From NCBI GenBank assembly GCA_039586575.1, contig JBDHKD010000007.1:1-64000 (forward strand): 64,000 nt of DNA. Direction: 5' to 3'. The position numbers were made by a program, and so were the translations under genes. Each line of letters starts with the position of its first letter. Positions within the stretch are counted from its first letter, which is position 1. Below are positions 24,235-34,600 of the stretch, one piece after another. Source of the stretch: G020344215 sp039586575. Lineage in GTDB: Bacteria > Gemmatimonadota > Gemmatimonadetes > Palauibacterales > KS3-K002. The notes under the pieces were generated by a model. The model was not told the DNA's origin. It ran no database searches and saw nothing but the letters and a program-made list of their open reading frames with translations.

Positions 24235-25497
24235 ATGAAGGTGAAGGCACTTCGCGAAGGCGTAACCATCGCACTGCAGGCGTTGCGACAGAGCAAGATT
24301 CGCACCGGGTTGACGATTCTGGGGGTCGGCATCGGAGTCCTGGTCGTCGTCGCCATGGCCGCGGTGATTCAGGGGGTGAACCGCAGCTTCGACGTGTTGG
24401 TCGAGGCTTCGGGAGCGAACACCTTCTATGTCGCCCGGTCGTACGGCGTCGAGATGAGCACGAGCCTCGACGAGGACGACCCCACGTGGCGGCGCCGACC
24501 GCCGATACCGGCGCGCTTCGCTCGCTCGCTGGAGGCGCTCTCCACCGTGGCAAACTCCTTCGCGTCTGCGGACGTTTCCTGGCTGGACGTCACGCTCAGC
24601 GCCGAGGGGAACGAGACGGACGCGAGTATCCTGGCGGTACCCTCAGACTACATGCAGACCGACGCCGGGGACATCGTCGCCGGGCGCTTCTATACGAAGG
24701 CGGAGGAAGAGGCGGGCCGGCCGGTAGCGGTGATCGACAGCTCGGCGGCACGGGATCTGTTCGAGCCTCAGGACGCCGTGGGCAGGAAGTTCCGCATCGG
24801 CAGCCAGAGCTTCACGGTGGTGGGTGTCTACAAGCACCCGCCGAACCTTTTCGCGGCGCTCGGCGACAGCCGGGTGTTCGTGCCCTTCAATACCGGTCAG
24901 AAATACCTGATGAAGGACGTCCGCTGGATCACCTTCGATGAGCTGGTCTGGCTCACGGTCGTCGCCAAGCCGGCGATCGAGATGTCGCGAGCGATCGATC
25001 AGGTCACCGGCCGGTTGCGAGGCCTGCGCGGGCTGGGGCCCGGCGAGGAGAACAACTTCGATATCGTGACCCAGGAATCGATGATGGAGCTGTGGAACCA
25101 GCTCACCGCCGTTCTCTTCACGGTGATGTTCGCCCTCTCCAGCGTCGGCCTCATGGTCGGCGGTATCGGGGTGATCGCCGTGATGGTCGTCTCGGTGACG
25201 GAGCGCACCAAGGAGATCGGCATCCGCAAAGCGCTGGGCGCCACGCGCCGCGATGTCCTCTGGCAGTTCCTGGTCGAGGCCGTGACTCTGACGACCGTGG
25301 GTGGCGCCTTCGGACTCGCCGTCGGTGGACTGATCGCCTGGATCTTGAACACCTTCACGCCGGTGCCCGCCGTCATACCCGTATGGTCGATCTTGCTCGC
25401 CGTCGCGGCAGCCGGGTTCACCGGTGTCGTATTTGGACTGTTCCCGGCGGTGCGTGCCTCGCGCCTCGATCCGGTGGCCTCCCTACGCTACGAGTAG
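24235..25497 (+). CDS. MacB-type ABC permease 2
   Basis: This second permease of 420 residues has the same plan as its neighbour: N-terminal helix (TGLTILGVGIGVLVVVAMAAV), periplasmic PCD domain, and FtsX domain with TERTKEIGIRKALGATRRDV and the shared end PAVRASRLDPVASLRYE. The two are clearly paralogous yet quite different in the periplasmic domain, so the pump may be a heterodimer of permeases. It starts 15 bases after the first permease. A weak stem-loop (about 25499-25535) follows the stop. Confidence 0.9.
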   Translation: MKVKALREGVTIALQALRQSKIRTGLTILGVGIGVLVVVAMAAVIQGVNRSFDVLVEASGANTFYVARSYGVEMSTSLDEDDPTWRRRPPIPARFARSLEALSTVANSFASADVSWLDVTLSAEGNETDASILAVPSDYMQTDAGDIVAGRFYTKAEEEAGRPVAVIDSSAARDLFEPQDAVGRKFRIGSQSFTVVGVYKHPPNLFAALGDSRVFVPFNTGQKYLMKDVRWITFDELVWLTVVAKPAIEMSRAIDQVTGRLRGLRGLGPGEENNFDIVTQESMMELWNQLTAVLFTVMFALSSVGLMVGGIGVIAVMVVSVTERTKEIGIRKALGATRRDVLWQFLVEAVTLTTVGGAFGLAVGGLIAWILNTFTPVPAVIPVWSILLAVAAAGFTGVVFGLFPAVRASRLDPVASLRYE

Positions 25498-25558
25498 CCG
25501 CCACTCCCGCTTGGACTCGACTTGCGGGTGGCGCCCGCGACCCGGCATCCTGTAGGGC

Positions 25559-26272
25559 ATGATCGATCTGCTCGCCATCGCACCGCACCCCGATGACGCT
25601 GAACTCCTGTGCGGCGGGACGCTGATCCATGCTGCCGACCAGGACTACACGACCGGCATCCTGGACCTGACGGCCGGCGAGGCGGGGTCGAAGGGCACGG
25701 CGGAGACCCGCAAGGACGAGGCGGAGCGCGCCGCCGAGATCCTGGGTCTGGCGACACGCCGCAACCTCGGTCTTCCCGACGCGCGCATTCGCAACGACGA
25801 GGAGAGCCGGACTCGGCTGGTCGAGATGATTCGTGACCTGCGTCCCCGCACGGTAATCCTACCCTACTTCGAGGGTAGGCACCCGGACCATCGCGTAGCC
25901 TCCGAGCTGGGTTACGACGCCTGCTACCTCGCCGGCCTCAAGAACTTCCCGGCCGCCGGCGATCCCCATCGACCGGTCAAGCTGCTCTACACGCTCGCCT
26001 ACCGCGAGCACGCGCTCAAGCCGAGCTTTGTCGTCGACACGAGCCGTGTGTTCGAGCGCAAGCTCGAGGCGGTCCGCTGCTACAGCTCGCAGTTCGACGG
26101 CGTTAAGGCCATGGGTGAGCTCTACCCGGCAGACGTCTCGCTCTACGACCTCGTGCGGATCCAAGATGCGCATTGTGGCTCGCTGATCCGCGCCGCCTAC
26201 GGGGAGCCGTTCTATACCCGGGAGACGATGAGAGTCGACGATGTCGTGTCCCTCGACGTGAGCAGCTTTTAG
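25559..26272 (+). CDS. bshB1: bacillithiol biosynthesis deacetylase BshB1 type
   Basis: BshB1 removes the acetyl group from GlcNAc-malate in bacillithiol synthesis and is a zinc-dependent member of the PIG-L/LmbE family. The 237-residue protein has the metal motif APHPDDAELLCGGT at the N-terminus, DLTAGEAGSKGTAETRKDEA, and ILPYFEGRHPDHRVASEL with the second metal ligands. KNFPAAGDPHRP and CYSSQFDG further match the BshB1 branch. bshA and bshC are not seen. The cysteine desulfurase and MnmA genes downstream form a sulfur-related neighbourhood. Confidence 0.88.
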   Translation: MIDLLAIAPHPDDAELLCGGTLIHAADQDYTTGILDLTAGEAGSKGTAETRKDEAERAAEILGLATRRNLGLPDARIRNDEESRTRLVEMIRDLRPRTVILPYFEGRHPDHRVASELGYDACYLAGLKNFPAAGDPHRPVKLLYTLAYREHALKPSFVVDTSRVFERKLEAVRCYSSQFDGVKAMGELYPADVSLYDLVRIQDAHCGSLIRAAYGEPFYTRETMRVDDVVSLDVSSF

Positions 26273-26317
26273 CGCAGCGCCTTCCGCCTTGACCTGATAC
26301 CGCTAGTTTTCAACGCA

Positions 26318-27475
26318 GTGAAGAAGGCCATCTACCTCGACTATTCGGCCACGACCCCGCTGCGCCCTGAGGTGCGGCCGGCGATCGCGCCCTATCTGGA
26401 GGGCCAGTTCGGCAACCCCTCCAGCACCCACAGGTACGGTCGTGACGCACGCGTTGCGGTCGATGAGGCGCGGCGCAGCCTGCTCGACGCCCTGGGCGCT
26501 CGCAGGGGCCGCATCGTGTTCAGCGGCTCGGGCAGCGAGGCCGACTGCCTTGCCGTGCTGGGCTTCGCGCGGCGCCGCCCCGGCGGTTGTGTCGTCCGGT
26601 CGGCCATCGAGCACAAGGCGGTGATCGCTTCGACCAGGGCGCTGGCGGAGTCGGGCTATGATGTGAGGGTGGCGCCCGTTCACGAGAACGGGACGGTCGA
26701 CACCGAACGACTGGCCGACCTGATACCCGACGACGGCCGGCCGACGCTGGTGTCGGTGATGTGGGCGAACAACGAGACCGGCGTCATACAGCCGGTCGCT
26801 GAGCTGGCGCAGCTCTGCCACGAGCGCCGGGCCACGTTTCACTCCGATGCGGTTCAGGCGTTCGGCAAGATCCCGCTCGAGCTGGAAGACGCGGGAGGCG
26901 ACCTGGTTGCGCTCGCGGCGCACAAGCTGGGCGGCCCCAAGGGGGTCGGCGCGTTGTTCGTGCGCGGCGAAGTCGAGCTCGAGCCCATCGTCTACGGCGG
27001 CGGCCAGGAGGGCGGGCTTCGCGCCGGAACCGAGAACGTGGCGGGCATCGTCGGGTTCGCCGCAGCGGCGACCGTGGCGGTCTCGGAGTTACAGACGGAA
27101 TCGGCGCGACTGGGCGCACTGAGGGACCGGCTGGAGAGCGGTCTGCGTGAGGCGTTGCCCGAGATCTTCGTTAACGGCGGGGACGCTCCGCGGCGTCTGC
27201 CCAACGTGCTCAATGTCTCGATACCGGGCATCGACCTCGAGGGCCTACTGACCGCGCTCGACCTCGAGGGGATCTGCGTCTCGTCCGGCTCGGCCTGCAC
27301 CACCGGCAGCGTCGAGCCCTCTCACGTCATCACGGCGATGGGCCGTGAAGGCGATCTCGCCCGCAACGCCATCCGTTTGAGCCTCGGCTGGGGAACCCGT
27401 GAGGATGATATCGCGTACGTGTTGCGGGTGTTTCCGAAGCTGGTGAAGCGCCTACGCGCGTTCGCCAGCGCCTGA
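26318..27475 (+). CDS. iscS: cysteine desulfurase (NifS/IscS family)
   Basis: This PLP enzyme takes sulfur from cysteine as a persulfide for Fe-S clusters and tRNA thiolation. The 385-residue product begins YLDYSATTPLRPEV, has the PLP-binding Lys in ALAAHKLGGPKGVGALFV, and the catalytic Cys loop SSGSACTTGSVEPSHV. The start is GTG 26318. It lies 3 bases before mnmA, which uses its sulfur for 2-thiouridine, so they form a functional pair. A short active-site loop suggests the NifS/IscS group I type. Confidence 0.93.
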   Translation: MKKAIYLDYSATTPLRPEVRPAIAPYLEGQFGNPSSTHRYGRDARVAVDEARRSLLDALGARRGRIVFSGSGSEADCLAVLGFARRRPGGCVVRSAIEHKAVIASTRALAESGYDVRVAPVHENGTVDTERLADLIPDDGRPTLVSVMWANNETGVIQPVAELAQLCHERRATFHSDAVQAFGKIPLELEDAGGDLVALAAHKLGGPKGVGALFVRGEVELEPIVYGGGQEGGLRAGTENVAGIVGFAAAATVAVSELQTESARLGALRDRLESGLREALPEIFVNGGDAPRRLPNVLNVSIPGIDLEGLLTALDLEGICVSSGSACTTGSVEPSHVITAMGREGDLARNAIRLSLGWGTREDDIAYVLRVFPKLVKRLRAFASA

Positions 27476-27478
27476 CGT

Positions 27479-28570
27479 TTGTCGGAGAAGAGCGTGGACC
27501 GATCGCGAGTCCTGGTGGCCATGAGCGGCGGCGTCGATTCCTCGCTGGCCGCCGCGTTGCTGGTGGAGCGCGGCCACGATGTCGTCGGTGCCACGATCAA
27601 GACCTTCTGCTACGCCGAGGTACCCGGCTCTTCCAAGACCTGTTGCGGGCTCGAGGGGATCGCCGACGCCCGCGCCGTCGCTCACCGCCTCGGTATTCCG
27701 CACTACGTCTTCGACCTCGAGGACGAGTTCACCCTCGACGTGATCGATGATTTCGTCGCCGAGTACGCCAACGGTCGCACGCCCAACCCCTGCGTGCGCT
27801 GTAACAGTTATACCAAGTTCCGCGACTTGCTCCGGCGTGCCGACATGCTAGGCTGCCAGCGCATCGCTACCGGCCACTACGCGCGGCTCGTCCGCACCGA
27901 CGGCGGCACCCGACTGCTGCGTGCCGCCGACCGGACCAAGGACCAGACGTATTTTCTCTGGGGTGTCGGACCGGAGGTTCTGGCGCGGCTCGAGCTACCG
28001 GTCGGCGCGCTGACCAAGGACGAGGTGCGGCGCCGCGCCCGCGAGCTGGAGCTAAGCACCGCGGACAAGCCAGAGAGCTTCGACATCTGCTTCGTGCCGG
28101 ACGGCGACTACGCCGGCTTCCTCGCCACCCGCCTCGCCGACGACCACGCCGCCTTCCAGCCCGGACCGATCGTCACCCTGGACGGCGAGCAGGTCGGGCG
28201 CCACGAAGGCTACTGCCGCTACACAATCGGCCAGCGGAAGGGCCTGCCGGGCGGCTTCGCGGAGCCGATGTACGTGGTGAGAATCGACTCGCCGAGCCGA
28301 TCGGTGGTCATCGGGCCAGCGAGCGCGCTGCACTCGACCCGGGTCGCCGTCGCCGAACTCAACTGGCTGGGCCGGCCACCGGCCGTAGGCGATGAAGTGG
28401 GCGTGCAGATCCGCCACCGCGGGGTCGAGGTCGCCGGCCGCCTGGAGGAGGTCAGCGTTGAGAGTGCCGTGGTCCACCTCCACCAGGCGCACCGTGCGAT
28501 CACGCCCGGTCAGTCGGCAGCGATCTATGATGGGGAGATATTGCTCGGAGGGGGCAGAATCAGTACTTGA
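27479..28570 (+). CDS. mnmA: tRNA-specific 2-thiouridylase
   Basis: MnmA forms 2-thiouridine at wobble position 34 of tRNA-Lys, -Glu and -Gln; a tRNA-Gln(UUG) gene is at 62.7 kb. The 363-residue protein has the PP-loop AMSGGVDSSLAA, the nucleophilic Cys in GRTPNPCVRCN, the second Cys in SFDICFVPDGDY, and GHYARL. The N-terminal region is Cys-rich (FCYAEVPGSSKTCCG). The start is TTG 27479 or GTG 27494. The last 11 bases overlap the 3' end of dnaJ on the other strand. Confidence 0.94.
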   Translation: MSEKSVDRSRVLVAMSGGVDSSLAAALLVERGHDVVGATIKTFCYAEVPGSSKTCCGLEGIADARAVAHRLGIPHYVFDLEDEFTLDVIDDFVAEYANGRTPNPCVRCNSYTKFRDLLRRADMLGCQRIATGHYARLVRTDGGTRLLRAADRTKDQTYFLWGVGPEVLARLELPVGALTKDEVRRRARELELSTADKPESFDICFVPDGDYAGFLATRLADDHAAFQPGPIVTLDGEQVGRHEGYCRYTIGQRKGLPGGFAEPMYVVRIDSPSRSVVIGPASALHSTRVAVAELNWLGRPPAVGDEVGVQIRHRGVEVAGRLEEVSVESAVVHLHQAHRAITPGQSAAIYDGEILLGGGRIST

Positions 28571-29642
28571 TCCCCTCCTTGTCGGCCAACTCCTTGATCA
28601 GCTCCCGCGACCGCTCATCGAGCTTGTCGGGCACGACGATCTTCACTTCGACGAACTGATCACCCAGACGGCCGTCCTTCTCGATGCCCATCCTGGGTAA
28701 GCGGAATTTCGTGCCGCTGCTCGTGCCGGGCGGCACACGCAGCACTACCCGCTTACCATCGATCGTGCGGACTCGGAGCTTGGAGCCGAGCGTCGCCTGG
28801 GCGATGTTGATGGGGACCGTGCAATAGACGTCGAGCCCGCGCCGGCGGAAGAAGCGGTCTTTCTTGACTTCAAACTTGATGATCAGGTCGCCCGGCGGCC
28901 CGCCGCCCGGCCCGCGCTCACCCTGGCCCGACATCCGCACACGAGAACCGGTCTCGACACCGGCCGGCACCCTCAGGTTGACACGCCTCGCCATCCTCAC
29001 CTGGCCGTTGCCCGCACAGCTCGGGCAGGGGTCGGTGGCGATCTCACCGCGCCCGTAGCATGCAGGGCACGGCCGGTTGATGGCGAAATCGCCCTGCCCG
29101 AAGCTCCGCGCCCCGGTGCCGCCGCACTCGGGGCACCGGGTAGTGGTGGTGCCCGGTCGCGCGCCGCTGCCATCGCAGGTCGCACACTCCTCGGTCACCG
29201 GCACGTTGACGGTCACGTGGCCGCCGCGGGCTGCCGTCCTGAAGTCGACCTCGACCGTATGCTCGACATCCCGGCCACGCTGGGCGGCCTGCTTTCGGCG
29301 CCCGCGACCGAAGTCGAAGATCGAGCTGAAGATATCGCCGATGCCACCCAGATCATCGAACGAGAAGCCGCGACGGTCTTCACCACCGGGTGCCCGGGCA
29401 AAGTCATCGAACGGCGTGAACCTGCGCATCCGGTCGTACTGCTTGCGCTTCTCCGGATCGGAGAGCACCGAGTAGGCCTCCGAGATCTCCTTGAAGCGCT
29501 CCGCCGCACTCGGGTTGTCCGGGTTCGCGTCAGGGTGATACTGCTTGGCCAGCTTGCGGTACGCCTTCTTGACCGCTGCCGCGTCGGCGTCTTCGGCCAG
29601 CCCGAGTATCTGGTAGTAATCCTTGGTTGTCGCGCGCGGCAT
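28560..29642 (-). CDS. dnaJ: chaperone DnaJ
   Basis: DnaJ stimulates the DnaK ATPase and hands it unfolded clients. The 360-residue product has a J-domain with HPD at residues 36-38, a Gly/Phe-rich linker (GFSFDDLGGIGDIFSSIFDFGRG), four CXXCXGXG zinc repeats (CATCDGSG, CPECGGTG, CPACYGRG, CPSCAGNG) and the two C-terminal substrate-binding domains. It starts 4 bases after grpE. dnaK itself is elsewhere. Its 3' end overlaps the convergent mnmA gene by 11 bases. Confidence 0.96.
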   Translation of the reverse strand: MPRATTKDYYQILGLAEDADAAAVKKAYRKLAKQYHPDANPDNPSAAERFKEISEAYSVLSDPEKRKQYDRMRRFTPFDDFARAPGGEDRRGFSFDDLGGIGDIFSSIFDFGRGRRKQAAQRGRDVEHTVEVDFRTAARGGHVTVNVPVTEECATCDGSGARPGTTTTRCPECGGTGARSFGQGDFAINRPCPACYGRGEIATDPCPSCAGNGQVRMARRVNLRVPAGVETGSRVRMSGQGERGPGGGPPGDLIIKFEVKKDRFFRRRGLDVYCTVPINIAQATLGSKLRVRTIDGKRVVLRVPPGTSSGTKFRLPRMGIEKDGRLGDQFVEVKIVVPDKLDERSRELIKELADKEGIKY

Positions 29643-29645
29643 ACC

Positions 29646-30287
29646 TCAGGACTCGTCTTCGTCTGCGTCTGCGTCTGCGCCGCTCTCGGCATCACCGCCC
29701 GGCTCCGGCGGTCGATACATCCTCACTTCGACCGCCGCCGGTCTCAACAGCGTGTCCTTGAACGCGTAGCCTCTAGCGATCTCTTGGGAGACGATCTCGT
29801 CCTCCTCGGGATTCCCCGTGGCAACGGTCGTCAACGCATCGTGGATCTGCGGGTCGAATCGCTGGCCGGCAGCGTTGATCGGTCTCAGCCCCTGCTGTTC
29901 GAGCGCCCGCAAGAGCTTCCTTTCCACGAGTTGCACGCCCTCGAGCAGCGCGGCGGCGTCGTGGTCGGTGGATCCCAGCTCCGAGACGCGGGCCAGATCG
30001 TCCAGCGACTCGAGCAACTGCTTTACCAGGTCGGCCTGAGCCCGCTCGGCCGTCTGAGCGCGCTCTCGCAGAGTGCGCTTGCGAAAGTTGTCGAATTCGG
30101 CGACCAGCCTCAGATGTCGGTCCTCCAGCTCCTCGAGCTCGGTACTGAGCGCCTCGATCACCTGTTCCGGCGTCGGGGCTCGCTTCTCTTCCGCGGCCTC
30201 GGGGATCTCCGTCGGCTCGGGACCGGCCTCGGCCACGTCCTTCACACCTTCATCCTCGCGTTTTCTCACTTTTTTCCTTGAACGCAT
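29646..30287 (-). CDS. grpE: nucleotide exchange factor GrpE
   Basis: GrpE releases ADP from DnaK. The start is placed at ATG 30287 (MRSRKKVRKRE), because the 17 open codons before it lack family features. Of 213 residues, the long coiled coil (EALSTELEELEDRHLRLVAEFDNFRKRT) and the beta domain (FDPQIHDALTTVAT, VSQEIARGYAFKDTLLRPAAVEV) are typical. A strongly acidic tail of alternating Ala/Asp/Glu ends the protein. No heat-shock regulator hrcA or CIRCE element is visible upstream. Confidence 0.94.
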   Translation of the reverse strand: MRSRKKVRKREDEGVKDVAEAGPEPTEIPEAAEEKRAPTPEQVIEALSTELEELEDRHLRLVAEFDNFRKRTLRERAQTAERAQADLVKQLLESLDDLARVSELGSTDHDAAALLEGVQLVERKLLRALEQQGLRPINAAGQRFDPQIHDALTTVATGNPEEDEIVSQEIARGYAFKDTLLRPAAVEVRMYRPPEPGGDAESGADADADEDES

Positions 30288-30355
30288 AGCGGTTTCTCGT
30301 TGATTCGTTGCGCACCTCTGAGAGTCATCGCTTTCCACTCAGCCGTCAAGCCCGG

Positions 30356-31233
30356 CTAACCGGCGATCTCGGCGCCGCTCGGCGGCCGGGTGACGACCGG
30401 GATATGCCGTTCGATCCAGCCGAGCACGTCGGCGACCACTCGCGAGCGGGTCGTTTCGTTCAGCACCTCGTGATAGAGCCCGGCATACGTCCTGACGGTC
30501 ACCGGAACGCTCGCTCGCGCCGCTACGGCGAAGCGCTGCATGAGGTCGGGACGCACGAGCTTGTCGGAACTGGGGATGAGCATCAGCAGCGGCAGACGGA
30601 GACGCGGCGCCCTCTCGAAGGACACGGCGACCTCCTTCTCGATCTCGCCGTAGAGCCGCGGTGTGATGCGATCGTGGACGAGCGGATCTCGCTTGTAGGC
30701 CTCGACCACCTGAGCGTCGTGGCTCAGGTAGGAAGGCTCGAGGCCGGTGCTCATCGGGAGCGCGGGCACTGCATAGTTCAAAGCGTAGGCGATTCGCTCC
30801 TTCCACTTCGGCACCTCGGCCGCCAGGCCGAGCAGCGGCGCCGAGAGCACGGCGGCGCGTGCTGGCACGGCGGGATACTCCTGCAGGTAGCGGATGAGGA
30901 TCAGACCGCCGAGCGAGTGACCCAAGAGAATCAGCGGGATGTCGTCCCCGATGGCGCCCTGGACGCGACGCCGGAACTTCTCGAGATCGTGCACGTAGCG
31001 AACGAATCGGCGCACGTGCCCTTTTCGCCCGTCCGATCGGCCGTGCCCGCGGTGATCGAGCGCGTAGGTGCTCAAGCCGGCGCGAGCCAGATCCTGCGCC
31101 AAGCTCTCGTAACGACCCGAGTGCTCGCCCAGGCCGTGGCAGACGATGACCACCGCGCGAGGCGTCGAGACGTCCCAGCAGCGGTAGTGCAGCCGTATGT
31201 TACCGGAACCCGGTAAGTAAGCGTGCGCGCCTC

Positions 31234-31237
<4 letters not shown>
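30356..31237 (-). CDS. alpha/beta hydrolase, monoacylglycerol lipase/lysophospholipase type
   Basis: The 293-residue product has the oxyanion segment CHGLGEHSGRY, the strand YALDHRGHGRSDGRKGHV, the nucleophile elbow GHSLGG and a late His in TYAGLYHEVLNE, forming a full Ser-Asp-His triad arrangement. These features match monoacylglycerol lipases and bacterial lysophospholipase PldB. There is no signal peptide, so it is probably cytosolic or membrane-associated. It overlaps the cinA stop by 4 bases. A role in lipid recycling would fit its place next to pgsA but is inference. Confidence 0.85.
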
Positions 31238-32495
<1,258 letters not shown>

Positions 32496-32496
<1 letters not shown>

Positions 32497-33134
32497 CACG
32501 TCCCGAGGCGCGCGACCAGGGCTCGGTAGCGCCAGAGGTAGACGACCAACGAGTAGGCCGTCAGCACGACAGCTATGGTCAGGGTGATCGCCACGTACGA
32601 GCCATGGAAGACTTGCCAGAATGACCAGAACGCGGTGTCCCAGCTGCGCTCCAGGGCCCGCGATCGCAGCGCCAGCCACAAGATCTCGCCACCGATGAAC
32701 AGGCTCTGGAACAGCGCCTTGTACTTGCCCTCCACCCCGGCGGCGATCACCACACCCTTACGCTTGGCGAACCCGCGGAAGACCGTGATCAACAACTCGC
32801 GGCCCAGGACCACGATCAGCACCCATAGCGGCAGCACCTGCCAGCCAAAGACGACCGGGACCGGCGAGACCGGCTCGTGCAGTGATACGTCATAGAACGG
32901 AATGAAGGTACCCAGGACGAGCAGCTTATCAGCGATGGGATCGGCCAGCTTGCCAAAGTCGGTGATCTGGCCACGCCGTCGTGCCAAGTAGCCGTCCCAG
33001 ATATCGGACACTCCACCGGCGACGAAGAGGACAAAGGCGACGAGGAGTTGGCCGAATCCCCCGCTCAGGATCAGCACGAAGATCACGGGCGCCACTAGAA
33101 TCCGCGCGACCGTAATGCCGTTCGGTAGGTTCAC
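32496..33134 (-). CDS. pgsA: CDP-diacylglycerol--glycerol-3-phosphate 3-phosphatidyltransferase
   Basis: PgsA makes phosphatidylglycerol phosphate from CDP-diacylglycerol, the product of CdsA. The 212-residue membrane protein has the CDP-alcohol phosphotransferase motif in SDIWDGYLARRRGQITDFG plus LADPIADKLL, with every Asp/Gly/Ala-Arg position kept. About five membrane helices are seen. It lies between mglA and cinA, the pgsA-cinA order being common. The loop between helices 3 and 4 (about 75-105) is longer than in E. coli. Confidence 0.93.
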
Positions 33135-33150
33135 GGGAGAGACCCCCCGA

Positions 33151-33729
33151 TCATCCGAGCGATTTGATGACTAGCTTGGCAACGGCCTTGAGCGTGTCGA
33201 ATACGCCTATGCCCTTCGTCGCCACCCCTTCGTAGGACGGCACACGGTCCGGGTTGAGGTGCCGTTCCAGCTCCTCTACCGGCGACACGTTGGGCAGATC
33301 TCGCTTGTTGTACTGAATGACGAACGGTATCTGCCGCAAGTCGTATCCGTACTCCGCCAGGTTCTCATACAGGTTGTGCATCGACTCGATGTTCGCGTCG
33401 AGCCGCTCGACCTGGCTGTCGGCGACGAACACCACGCCGTCGACACCTTTGAGAATCAGCTTACGACTGGCGTTATAGTAGACCTGCCCCGGCACCGTAT
33501 ACAGGTGGAAGCGGGTCTTGAATCCGCGGATCGTTCCCAGGTCGACAGGCAAGAAGTCGAAGAACAGGGTGCGCTCGGTCTCGGTGGCCAGACTGATCAG
33601 CTTGCCTCGAGTCGTCGGCGCGACCTTGTTGTATATGTACTCCAGGTTCGTTGTCTTGCCGCAGAGCCCGGGTCCATAGTAAACGATCTTGCAGTTTATC
33701 TCCCGGGACGCGTAGTTGATCATCGACAT
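33151..33729 (-). CDS. mglA: MglA-family small Ras-like GTPase
   Basis: MglA is a cytosolic polarity GTPase known from Myxococcus and Thermus. The 192-residue protein has the P-loop YYGPGLCGKTTNLEYIYN, the switch region TERTLFFDFLPVDLG with an unusually placed beta strand, HLYTVPGQVYYNASRKLILKGVDGVVFVADSQ, and the NKRD guanine motif. The roadblock partner (its likely GTPase-activating protein) is the gene just upstream. Whether it controls gliding, type IV pili or simply cell polarity here is unknown. Confidence 0.92.
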   Translation of the reverse strand: MSMINYASREINCKIVYYGPGLCGKTTNLEYIYNKVAPTTRGKLISLATETERTLFFDFLPVDLGTIRGFKTRFHLYTVPGQVYYNASRKLILKGVDGVVFVADSQVERLDANIESMHNLYENLAEYGYDLRQIPFVIQYNKRDLPNVSPVEELERHLNPDRVPSYEGVATKGIGVFDTLKAVAKLVIKSLG

Positions 33730-33741
33730 GGTCGAGATCCC

Positions 33742-34242
33742 CTATTCCCGGAACAGTCGGTCAATTTCATCCTCAGCTTCGTCGACGAAGCCCCGCTCAA
33801 GAGCCGGGCTCTCCTCACCTTCCGCTCTCCCGAACACTTCCTCGAAAGCCTTGTTCAGGCCAGCGACCGCGTCTTTGATCTTTATCCGGACAAGGCCAAG
33901 CGTCGTCTGTTGATTGAACAGCACCACCAGGATCAGGCGCTTCCCCACGTCTGCCAGGTACATCGATTCGGTGCGACCCTGGTGGAAGAGCGAGCTGAAC
34001 TCCTCTTCCCCGATCAGCGTGGCCAACTGGTCATTGGCGGAGAAATCGGCGGCTGTCAGGCTGGCGAACGCTGCGGAGTCGAAATTCGGTTGCTCGCCTA
34101 CGGTAGTCACGAGTTGGCCCGTTCGATCGACGAGCAATGCGCAGCGCGCGTTCGACTCGTAGAGGAGATTGTTCAGAATCTCCTCGATACGCTGCGAATC
34201 ACTGGGCCCGAAAGACCAGCTCGGGGCTCCGCCAGCTGTCAT
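33742..34242 (-). CDS. mglB: roadblock/LC7-domain protein (MglB-like)
   Basis: The 166-residue product has one roadblock/LC7 fold (about 17-125: EEILNNLLYESNARCALLVDRTGQLVTTVGE through RLILVVLFNQQTTLGLVRIKI). It is followed by an acidic helical tail ending DEAEDEIDRLFRE. MglB dimers stimulate MglA GTPase and mark the lagging pole in Myxococcus. Adjacent position, 12 bases before mglA, supports this partnership. The start ATG overlaps the stop of a small membrane-protein gene, suggesting the three are made together. Confidence 0.85.
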   Translation of the reverse strand: MTAGGAPSWSFGPSDSQRIEEILNNLLYESNARCALLVDRTGQLVTTVGEQPNFDSAAFASLTAADFSANDQLATLIGEEEFSSLFHQGRTESMYLADVGKRLILVVLFNQQTTLGLVRIKIKDAVAGLNKAFEEVFGRAEGEESPALERGFVDEAEDEIDRLFRE

Positions 34243-34589
34243 TCCTGTGCTCGTTCGTTCCCGTTAACGCCAGCGGTGTCCTCGAGACCGGCGGACAGCG
34301 CCCGCTCCATGCGTCCGAGGATCGAAGCCGCACGCCGACGCAGCATCGGCTCCCGCTCCCAGCTCAAGAAGTCACGCAGGAGATGAGCGTTCTCCACGTC
34401 GGGATGCTTGCCGATATAAGTCAGCGCCGCAAGGCGTCGCAATGGCCGCGGGCTGAAGAGGTCTCGGCGATGGCGGTTGACCTGGTCGCGGACCAAGAGC
34501 ACACCGAGCGCGCTAACCGCCACCACACCGGCGGCGGCGAGACCGATGGTCCGTAGCAGTCTGTTCGTAGCGATCGCCCCCTTACTCAT
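34239..34589 (-). CDS. small single-pass membrane protein with HEAT-like helices
   Basis: This 116-residue protein of unknown function has one transmembrane helix (residues 13-33, IGLAAAGVVAVSALGVLLVRD) and a cytosolic basic stretch. Two short amphipathic helices follow (PLRRLAALTYIGKHPDVENAHLLRDFL and PMLRRRAASILGRMERAL) that resemble a HEAT repeat. Its stop overlaps the roadblock gene (ATGA). A membrane anchor or scaffold for the MglA/MglB pair is an appealing idea, but it rests only on coupling. Confidence 0.65.
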   Translation of the reverse strand: MSKGAIATNRLLRTIGLAAAGVVAVSALGVLLVRDQVNRHRRDLFSPRPLRRLAALTYIGKHPDVENAHLLRDFLSWEREPMLRRRAASILGRMERALSAGLEDTAGVNGNERAQE

Positions 34590-34600
34590 CTTCGCTGCAC

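Noticed and set aside
23532..24941. 469-residue frame inside the permease genes
   Set aside because: The Arg/Gly/Ala-rich composition and full overlap with two well-supported permease genes mark it as a shadow.
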